Shown here: positions 55,478 through 64,000 of the stretch, piece by piece
How the letters are laid out: every line of letters starts with the position of its first letter
Numbering within the stretch: the first letter of the stretch is position 1
Assembly: GCA_036925085.1 (NCBI GenBank)
Contig: JAUPFP010000002.1
Span: 8,583,890 to 8,647,889 of the forward strand
Reading direction: 5' to 3'
DNA length: 64,000 bases
Origin: Brachycybe producta
Lineage: Eukaryota > Arthropoda > Diplopoda > Playtdesmida > Andrognathidae
The notes under the pieces: model-generated
What the model saw: only the letters and a program-made list of their open reading frames with translations
Database searches by the model: none
Told to the model about the DNA's origin: nothing
Translations under genes and position numbers: made by a program

Positions 55478-56329
55478 TTGGCTCTTTTGAAAGAAAATAT
55501 AAAATAAATGGAATGATAATTAATTTGTATCAATATATACACGAAGTATGGCTGAAAAATTATGCAGCGAGTGGTTCGATTGTCATTTTCTGTAAGTGTG
55601 TTTTAGTACTTCGGTAACAAATTTTTGGATTTTGTCTTGGATTTCAACTTGGGGAAGTGGTAAAGTCACTCGGGGATAAGTGAGGGGTGCAGAAGGTTGG
55701 GGGTTTTCATGTCCTGGAATGCTTTCGACTATGGATCCAGCAGGTCCGAATCGGTTATTGCATCACGATAATACGCGTGCTAACACAGCCTTGACGATTG
55801 GAGAGTTTTTCGCCCCCCTGCCCCCTCTATCCTGACCTGATTAGAAGTGACTTCTGTACCTCTTCTGCAAGTTAAAATCCAAAGTGAAGGGTCTCGCCAA
55901 ACGATTTATCGATGTATTTAACACCCCTTACAGAAACTGACGTCTACGATGAGTGGGGAAGACGCTGGAACCGCTTTGTGATTTCCCAAAGGTCGTAACT
56001 TGAAGGAGATCATTTGAAATTTCACGTAAGTCTTATAGAAATGTTTTTTTTTTTTTAAATGACTACACTTTTGGGGTACACACTTGCTATAGTGTATCTA
56101 TTATTTTGAGGCATATACGTATTTCTTGACATTCCGTTATTCTTCGATTAATTCAGTGGTATGCGGTGACGCTGGTGGTGAAATAGATGATTAATGAAAT
56201 GATTGTCAACTAAAAAGAAATCTAGGCACTATCTGCTGTTGTCTTGCTTTTTTTGATTGGGAAAAGAAATATCAGTGAGGCAATAGTTTCGTTTAGAATG
56301 ACGGTGGTTTATAAACACACGCACCTTGA

Positions 56330-56780
56330 TTATTCTGAAAGTGTTTTTTTTTAAACTAGAACGGTAGCTTAATCACCTAAAAGTATTTTAATGTTTTCTG
56401 ATATGTTTCAAAATTTACATTTTATAGGATTTGAAAGATATCAACATGAAACTTGAATTATCCTTTTAGTTTCTAAAACACGTGCAACTTTGTCTTAATT
56501 TTGTATCTAACAGATAGGATTAATCACGGTTCGAGAGACGTTTGCACTTTGAAAACCACTTTAATTTAAAAAAATTTTTTTCGTGAGTTGCTTTTATGCA
56601 AGATGGGAATAAACAAATAAGCGCCAAATTGAACAAGGGCGAAATGTGTTTAATTTGGTGCTTATTTGAAACAGCGTTTGAAATCATTGAGGTATCCTTC
56701 TAGTTTCTAAAACACATGTTCATTTTGCACTTGAAAGACAGAATAATTAGAGTTGAAAGTTATTTTTGATAAATTTTTCT
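56330..56780. repeat. R1-type repeat, duplicated halves
   Basis: TAAACTAGAACGGTAGCTTA, GATATCAACATG and TTAGTTTCTAAAACACGTGC, followed by a second TCTAGTTTCTAAAACACATG and GAAAGACAGAATAATTAGAG at about 56,700-56,755. It contains a small palindrome around AATAAGCGCCAAATTG. Confidence 0.5.
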
Positions 56781-57093
56781 TTTCGGCTTTATTTATCAAG
56801 AATGAATTCGTAAATTTGAATTTGAAATTTCAAAATATTTTTTTTTTGGCGCGAGCTGTTATTGTTCTCAACCAATGACGTTTAAGATATATTTTGTGAC
56901 GTCAGGCAGAATGACGTATAACGTTGAATCGTTTCCGTTAAAAATGAAATTTAATTATTTTTGTTTGAACTTTAAAAATGAATAATATTAAAAAGAAAAG
57001 TGAATGTCTATTGAAAGGTGAATTAATGGATGGGTTTTTCTTCTTCATCTTCTTCATAATTAAGTCGACTAATTTAAAATATATATTTAACAG

Positions 57094-59388
57094 ATTGGTC
57101 CGCGAAAGACGACGACGTCCGATGAAGCCATTTTGAGTTGGAAGAAGGTGAATCCTAGCGATGAAAAGGCGCAACGAAATAATAATGTAAGGTGACGAGT
57201 CTAGAAACCTACCTGAGTACATGGAATCCAATTCCACTTAGGCATATAGAACTTTCAAAACATTTAACAAAGAAATTAAATTGAAACGTTAAAATAAAAA
57301 ATAAAAAACACTTAAATCAAAGAAATCCTAAAAAAAAAAATAAAAGTTCCAACTTCTATATTAAAATGCTATTCGCATTTGGGTGCCGCATAAGTCCTTA
57401 AAATCCTTATGTAGTACGGTATTTACCGAGGCAAGGGGTGGATATTGGGGTGTGTGAATCTCTTACGTTATCGCAAGCCATTCAATTTTTATCGGCGTTT
57501 TATTGAATTTTGAAATTTAATTTGTCTTGTGGCGATTCAGTCAAACGCGGATAAAAAGTAAAACGGACTCTCCATAATATATGATTACTATGAATCTTAG
57601 TGAATCTCGTATGTGATTTTCTTTGATGTCGGTCCCTTGGTATAAATTGAATAGAATTTTGGAATTTTCTACAACGCCATCTAGGGAGGAAACGTTCAAT
57701 TATCAATTTATCACTATCGTTAGAGTAGTGACATCGATGTTTTTTGTGATCGCGTACCCGTGAGATAGAAAAAGTAAATAGCAGTGGGAAGAAGGAAAAG
57801 TATATATTGAGCCCCCCCCCCCCCAAATATATACATGTATAGTTTTCCTGTGTTGCAGTTTTGTAAAATTTCTGTAACATACCACTCAAAGCTGTTATAT
57901 ACGAACGCTCAGACTCAAAGAGTGGCTGATTAGCCGAAGCGATGTCGTTCGTGTATAGAATATTATGTAACGAAAATTTCCTGGTAGCGTTGGCGACCCA
58001 CAATGCGTGCCACCGATTACTCTGTAACGGGCAAACTAACGGTATGTTCGGTTGGTTTGGATTACTCTTCCTTCGTACGCTTGACCACGATAAAGTTTTA
58101 TGCTATGATATTCCCCTTTGCGTATCTCGAAGTAAATAAAAATAACTGACACTTGTTTCGTATGCTTGTTACGGCTTCAGTGTAAACTAGAGCCTCGAGG
58201 ATGACTTTTGGGAGGGCATTTTGGGGTTCGTTATACAGGGTTACGTCTCCGTAGATGTTCCCTAGAAACGGAAATTAATTAGCTGAAATTATTTTGTTTT
58301 TTAATGATGGAAATGAGAACCGAGGTTCCATCGTACTGTTCAGGACACTTGTTGAATGCGTTCTGTAAATGTTTATTTTTTAACCAGTAATATGTTAGTA
58401 CATTTTTTTTTTTCGGTTTCTGCCGAATAATCATCTCGAGTTGGTGGCAAAAGTGATTACGTCATCTATTGCTGTTGTCGTTAAGTTGGCTGCTTTGGCA
58501 AGGACATCTAAATCGAACGTATGAATGATAGTACTGCATTTTGTTTTGGTAGACGGTCATTTGTGTGTCTTACAATCTGTATTCGAGTAACTGGCACTCG
58601 ACTAGTTTTACGTATGTTTGTTTTGTAGGAATGGGGTTGTTTGTGAGATCGGGCGTCTTATATGGGTAGTTGTATGACAATACAATTAAATATAATGGGA
58701 TGCCGACCGTGTGGAGCTTGCATAGGAAGAGATTTGTCGACCATGGTGTCCGGCTTGGGAATAGTAGTGGTGTGTGTGTGACATGCCTCAGTTTATTTTA
58801 TACGACTAAAGGACAAGTATATTATTAGTATTATTATTATTAGCGTATCAGCGGGGACTTGGATTTGAAGGGTTATGGTGTCGCCACGTGAATTCGTTTT
58901 CGTAGCGTTTTGTCATTTACTAAGGATTAAAGTTGTAGTTTTTACGTCTAGAAGATCTCTGTGGAGAGTGACCCCTCCTTGTAGAAGTGATGAGCGTCAG
59001 CGGTGTCTTTTGTGTTTTTCTTCTGTGGATTTTCGATAGCTATTTTTGGTCTTCATTCCGAAATTCTGCAGGAGCTTGCGGAAAAATGCTGAAAGCGATC
59101 AGGGAAAAAGTCGTAAATTTTAATTTGTTGTTCGTTTTGCTTGTGACTTTTTGTTGTTGTTTTTCCGTGGCATGTTTTTTGCTTGAAGTTATGTGTATGT
59201 GTTGCTTGGAACATTTGTTCGTTTGTAGTTTGATTGTTTACTTGGTTGTTGGTTTGTTGGACAATTCTTTTCATTTCCTTCATCTTCTCGTTCCCAGGCC
59301 AAAAAGAACAGGGCACGACGTAGAGACTGCAATTACAAAATTGTGAGATTCATGATTGATGCATGTATCCAGTGTCGAGCTCTTGCTG
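57094..59388 (+). CDS. Unrecognised spliced gene, exon candidates only
   Basis: Three segments look like real internal exons. 57,094-57,147 has acceptor TTTAACAG, reads IGPRKTTTSDEAILSWKK, donor GTGAAT. 57,934-58,041 reads EAMSFVYRILCNENF then LVALATHNACHRLLCNG, donor GTATGT. 59,298-59,388 has acceptor CGTTCCCAG, reads AKKNRARRRDCNYKIV then RFMIDACIQCRALAG, donor GTGAGC. I cannot join them into one phased model and recognise no domain. Several stretches between them are also open on the other strand with plausible splice sites (for example 58,470-58,540, reading FDLDVLAKAANL), so strand assignment is uncertain. Treat this as evidence for a gene, not as a gene model. Confidence 0.35.
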
Positions 59389-60570
59389 GTGAGCGGTGGG
59401 TTTTTTATTTTTGCATGGTCTCCCTTTTCAGTTCTGTTTTTTTTTTACTTTGGACATTTATTTTTCTCGATTAGATAAAATACGTTTGGGACATCGTCAT
59501 ACAGGATTATTAAGCAGATTGCTATGATTATAATACATTAGCAGAGTTCAAAAGTGCCATTTTTAGCAGTTTAGTTGCTTCAGGGTAAAATTTCTGTAAA
59601 TTTTCTTAAAAATATTGGTTAAAGTATGTAGAAAAGAAAGTTTTAAGTTATAAAACATCAGGACAGTCGTATACTTTATTAATTTTAATGTTACCGTTGT
59701 GTTCAGCATGTTATTGTCACAATACTTAATAAAAGTGAAAAGTTCATTAGCGCATCTATCATTTCCTGTACCTTATCCCGCAAGCAGCAGGGTCGGCCTT
59801 GCTGGTTCTCTCTCTCCACTCGTTCCGATTTTGCACCAAGCCCCCAGTGACCCCACATGCCACCACATCCCGTTTTACTACCACGTCCCAGGTTTGCTTG
59901 GGTCTTCTTCTATCCCGTTTTATTATAAAATGGACAATTTATTTTTTTTTTAATTTTTACCTTTATATGAAAAAGTTTTTTGCCTAGCAGAAAATTTATA
60001 ATATAAGATGCTCTCTTTATGTTGAAAATATCAGTTGTAACTCGAGTTATAACCAATTTCTGGGGTGCTTCTATATAAATATGAAACGCACTGTATAAGG
60101 CTATTAGAGCCTTGCAATATCACACCCTTCGAAGACAGGCTTTCCTTCTAGTTAGCAATGATATTTGGCTTTGTGTTCAAAATATCAAGCAGATGTTTCT
60201 CAATCTGGGACCCAAGAGCCAATTGTGAAGAGAGACTCCCATTTAGATCAACCGACTATTATCATTTTCTCAATCAAACATACTTGTTAGAGGGTAAACT
60301 CTTTATTGATAACTGATTGTGTGTAGACACCTAGCCTCTAACCAGCCTTTTTGATTAGAAAAGGACATATTTACAGTTGTAATTTAATGATGATGATTAT
60401 TTTTTCACAATTGGCACTCTGGCCACAAATTAAGAAACATTTGCATGATAACTTGTGTAATAATGAAAATAGTAACTTAATAATAAAATAACAATTATTG
60501 TTGTACAAATAGTAATAATCCTACAATCAGAACCAGTGAATTTTTAATATATTTAAACTATAAATGTTTT
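59389..60570. other. Stretch without recognised gene
   Basis: AT-rich, with TAATAATAA-type runs near 60,480. It may contain introns or 3' UTR of the preceding candidate gene. Nothing specific supported. Confidence 0.35.
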
Positions 60571-60574
60571 ATGA

Positions 60575-61009
60575 TTAATCATTTTTGCAAACTGAAATTA
60601 GTGGCAAACCAATTTGCATTTGCTCTTCATTTACCATATTATGGAAAGACCAATTGACACTTGTACTGTTAGCAATTCCAACAGAGTGTGTATCTTGAGC
60701 CGTGTATTTTTCAAACGGTTCGAATACTCCATCTGAAAGAGTGCCATCAACATATGTGAATTTTTCCGTATTAATGGTTCGACTCATTCCTATCCAAAAA
60801 AGGCCCTCGAATATTGCTGATAAACCTTTGTTATGAACTTATGGTCTCTATGATGAAGTTGTGCTTTTCTTGGTCTTTGTCCAAAATCATCTTCATTCCC
60901 AAACTACGGCAATAATCGTAATTATCGAGCCTTGTCCTCAAATCTGCTGTGTTCGTGTTGACAAAAATGATCAAGTTGCCATTTTGATTACATGTATCAC
61001 ATGACGTTT
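60575..61009 (-). pseudogene. C-type lectin domain exon with one frame break
   Basis: After an acceptor-like AAATTACAG, the reverse strand reads ETSCDTCNQNGNLIIF, then YDYCRSLGMKMILDKDQEKH and NFIIETI. It continues in another frame with HNKGLSAIFEGLFWIGMSRT, FTYVDGT, NSTSVNWSF and ending LPLISVCKND with a stop. These are the ordered landmarks of a CTLD: Cys plus LGM, the WIG strand, the GT loop, a Trp before the last strands and the final Cys. The break, near 60,835-60,850, is a single frame change. It means either a pseudogene or a sequencing or annotation error. Upstream exons would lie within or beyond the satellite and were not found. Confidence 0.7.
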
Positions 61010-61114
61010 CTGTAATTTGGAAGCATTTATGATTGGTATTTATTATGACAATTTTACTAGTAAAGCAAGGTATACCCCTGCAGATTTTACTAGTAAACCA
61101 AGATATAATCTTTT

Positions 61115-64000
61115 GTCCATTTTGCTGTCATTTTGTGTCCATTTTCGCTCCATTTTATGTCCATTTTCGCCACCATTTTGTCCATTTTGTGTCCATTTTC
61201 GCCGCCATTTTCTGTATTTTTATTGTCATTTTGTGTTCATTTTTGTCGCAATTTTGTGTCCATTTTCGCCGCCATGTTCTGTATTTTTACCGTCATTTTG
61301 TGTTCATTTTTGTCGCAATTTTGCGTCCATTTTGGTTCCCATTTTGAGGCCATTTTTGCCGCCATTTTGTGTCCATTTTCGGCGCCATTTTGTGTCCATT
61401 GTCGCCGCCATTTTGTGTCCATTTTCGCCGCCATTTTGTGTCCATTTTGCCGCCAATTTTGTGTCCATTTTCGCCGCCAATTTTGTGTCCATTTTCGCCG
61501 CCAATTTTGTGTCCATTTTCGCCGCCAATTTTGTGTCCATTTTCGCCGCCATTTTGTGTAAATTTTCGCCGCCATTTTCTGTTTATTTTCGCCGCCATTT
61601 TGTGTCCATGTTGCCGCCATTTTGTCCATTTTTGTGGCCATTTTGGGTCCATTTTTGTAGCCGTTTTGTGTCCATGTTCATGGCTTTTTCGTGTCCATTT
61701 TGCCGCCATTTTGAGTCCATTTTTGTCGCCATTTTGTGTCCATTTTCGCCGCCATTTTGGGTCCATTTTCGTCGCCATTTTGCGTCCATTTTTGTCGCCG
61801 TTTTGTGTCCATGTTCGCCGCCGTTTTGTGTCCATTTTTGTCGGCAGTTTGTGTCCATTTTGCCGCCATTTTGTGTCCAGTTTTGTCGCCATTTTGTTTC
61901 TATTTTCGCCGCCATTTTGTGTCCTTTTTTGTCACCATTTTGGGTCCATTTTTGTCGCCGTTTTGTGTCCATGTTCATGGCTTTTTCGTGTCTATTTTTG
62001 TCGCCATTTTGTGTCCATTTTGTCGCCATTTTGCTGCCATTTTGTGTCCATTTTCGCCGCCATTTTGGGTCCATTTTTGCTCCATTTTGGGTCCATTTTT
62101 GTCGCTGTCTTGTGTCCGTTTTCGTCGCCATTTTGTTTCTATTTTTGTCGCCATTTTAGGTCCATTTTTGCCGCCATTTTGTGTAAATTTTCGTCGCCAT
62201 TTTCTGTTTATTTTGACCATCATTTTGTGTCCATTTTTGTCGCCGTTTTGTGTCCATGTTCATGGCTTTTTCGTGTTCATTTTGCCGCCATTTTGAGTCC
62301 ATTTTTGTCGCCATTTTGTGTCCATTTTCGCCGCCATTTTGGGTCTATTTTCGTCGCCATTTTGCGTCCATTTTTGTCGCCGTTTTGTGTCCATTTTTGC
62401 CGCCATTTTGTGTCTATTTTTGTCGCCATTTTGTGTAAATTTTCGCCGCCATTTTGTGTCCATTTTTGCGGCCATTTTCTGTAAATTTTGGCCGCCATTT
62501 TCTGTTTATTTTGACCATCATTTTGTGTCCGTTTGCCGCCATTTTCTGTCCATTTTTGTCAGCATTTTGCGTCCATTTTTGTCGCCATTTTGTGTCCATT
62601 TTTGCGGCCATTTTGTGTAAATTTTCGCCGCCATTTTCTGTTTATTTTGACCATCATTTTGTGTCCATTTTTGTCGCCATTTTGGATCCATTTTTGTCGC
62701 TGTTTTGTGTCCATGTTCATGGCTTTTTCGTATCTATTTTTGTCGCCATTTTGTGTCCATTATGCCGCCATTTTGAGTCCATTTTTGTCGCCATTTTGTG
62801 TCCATTTTCGCCGCCATTTTGTGTCCATTTTCGCCGCCATTTTGTGTATTTTTACCATCATTTTGTGTTCATTTTTGTCGCCATTTTGTGTCCATTTTCG
62901 CCGCCAATTTTGTGTCCATTTTCGCCGCCAATTTTGTGTCCATTTTCGCCGCCAATTTTGTGTCCATTTTCGCCGCCAATTTTGTGTCCATTTTCGCCGC
63001 CATTTTGTGTAAATTTTCGCCGCCATTTTGTGTAAATTTTTGCCGCCATTTTGTGTAAAGTTTCGCCGCCATTTTCTGTTTATTTTCGCCACCATTTTGT
63101 GTCCATTTTGCCGCCATTTTCTCCATTTTTGTGGCCATTTTGGGTCCATTTTTGTAGCCGTTTTGTGTCCATGTTCATGGCTTTTTCGTATCCATTTTGC
63201 CGCCATTTTGAGTCCATTTTTGTCGCCATTTTGTGTCCATTTTCGCCGCCATTTTGGGTCCATTTTCGTCGCCATTTTGTGTCCATTTTTGTCGCCGTTT
63301 TGTGTCCATGTTCGCCGCCGTTTTGTGTCCATTTTTGTCGGCAGTTTGTATCCATTTTGCCGCCATTTTGTGTCCAGTTTTGTCGCCATTTTGTTTCTAT
63401 TTTCGCCGCCATTTTGTGTCCTTTTTTGTCACCATTTTGGGTCCATTTTTGTCGCCGTTTTGTGTTCATGTTCATGGCTTTTTCGTGTCTATTTTTGTCG
63501 CCATTTTGTGTCCATTTTGTCGCCATTTTGCTGCAATTTTGTGTCCATTTTCGCCGCCATTTTGGGTCCATTTTTGCTTCATTTTGGGTCCATTTTTGTC
63601 GCTGTCTTGTGTCCGTTTTCGTCGCCATTTTGTTTCTATTTTTGTCGCCATTTTGTGTCCATTTTTGCCGCCATTTTGTGCCCTTTTTTGTTGCTATTTT
63701 GGGTCCATTTTTGTCGCCGTTTTGTGTCCATTTTCGTCGCCATTTTATGTCCATTTTTGTCGCCATTTTGTGTCCATTTTTGCCGCCATTTTGTGTCTAT
63801 TTTCTTCGTCATTTTAGGTCCATTTTCGCCGCCATTTTGTGTCCATTTTCGCGGCCATTTTGTGTAAATTTTGGCCGCCATTTTCTGTTTATTTTGACCA
63901 TCATTTTGTGTCCGTTTGCCGCCATTTTCTGTCCATTTTTGTCAGCATTTTGCGTCCATTTTTGTCAGCATTTTGCGTCCATTTTTGTCGCCATTTTGTG
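61115..64000. repeat. 23-bp-class minisatellite rich in GCCATTTTG, with 1,497-bp higher-order repeat
   Basis: Units of about 21-24 bp of the type CATTTTGTGTCCATTTTCGC fill the window to its end, about 120 units. Block 61,600-62,160 recurs at 63,100-63,660 with a constant offset of 1,497 bp (GTGGCCATTTTGGG at 61,634 and 63,131; TCGGCAGTTTG at 61,841 and 63,338). ATGTTCATGGCTTTTTCGT marks occur six times. Overlapping open frames on both strands, up to 380 codons, are artefacts of stop-free units. Confidence 0.95.

Noticed and set aside
57500-58003. 167-codon reverse open frame as a single gene
   Set aside because: Composition changes along its length, the start is not in a good context, and a C-run interrupts it. 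Only parts look exon-like and forward-strand exons overlap it.
61017-63867. Overlapping open frames of 100-380 codons on both strands near the window end
   Set aside because: Products of the stop-free GCCATTTTG minisatellite in every frame.

Overview
This is an AT-rich window from an animal nuclear genome. It has spliced genes with mostly short introns, dense MITE and foldback DNA-transposon debris, and several kilobase-scale minisatellites. COMMD3, a BMI1-type Polycomb gene and a tandem family of 11-beta-HSD1-like dehydrogenases point to a bilaterian invertebrate. I cannot assign a phylum from sequence alone. I saw no retrovirus-like or capsid-bearing element.

Layout. (1) 1-6.4 kb: non-coding, with foldback repeats and a TTAA-flanked element nested in an older MITE. 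(2) 6.5-32.8 kb: seven intact single-exon classical short-chain dehydrogenase (SDR) genes on the + strand, each about 290 residues with one N-terminal membrane anchor like HSD11B1. They are separated by repeats, by a 22-bp minisatellite (18.2-21.1 kb) and by a 1.8-kb mirror-ordered foldback (25.1-26.9 kb). (3) 33.46-44.31 kb: COMMD3 in eight exons. Its last intron is 8.6 kb and holds an intact SDR gene on the - strand, two SDR pseudogenes and two hAT-type MITEs. (4) 45.3-47.9 kb: a diverged tandem duplicate of the end of COMMD3, carrying an intact SDR gene and a spare copy of the COMMD3 terminal exon. (5) 50.5-55.5 kb, - strand: a BMI1/PCGF gene in eight coding exons, convergent with COMMD3. 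(6) 57-59.4 kb: exon-like segments of an unrecognised gene. (7) 60.6-61.0 kb, - strand: a C-type lectin domain with a frame break. (8) 61.1 kb to the end: a 23-bp-class minisatellite rich in GCCATTTTG, with a higher-order repeat of 1,497 bp.

The main biological story is the SDR cluster. Four genes keep the full Asn-Ser-Tyr-Lys catalytic set. Two have lost Tyr and Lys (one also Ser). A separate clade of three intact genes and one pseudogene carries His in place of the catalytic Tyr while keeping the cofactor loop, Ser, Asn and Lys. So the array mixes likely enzymes with likely pseudoenzymes or changed-chemistry enzymes, and part of it has expanded inside a COMMD3 intron next to BMI1.
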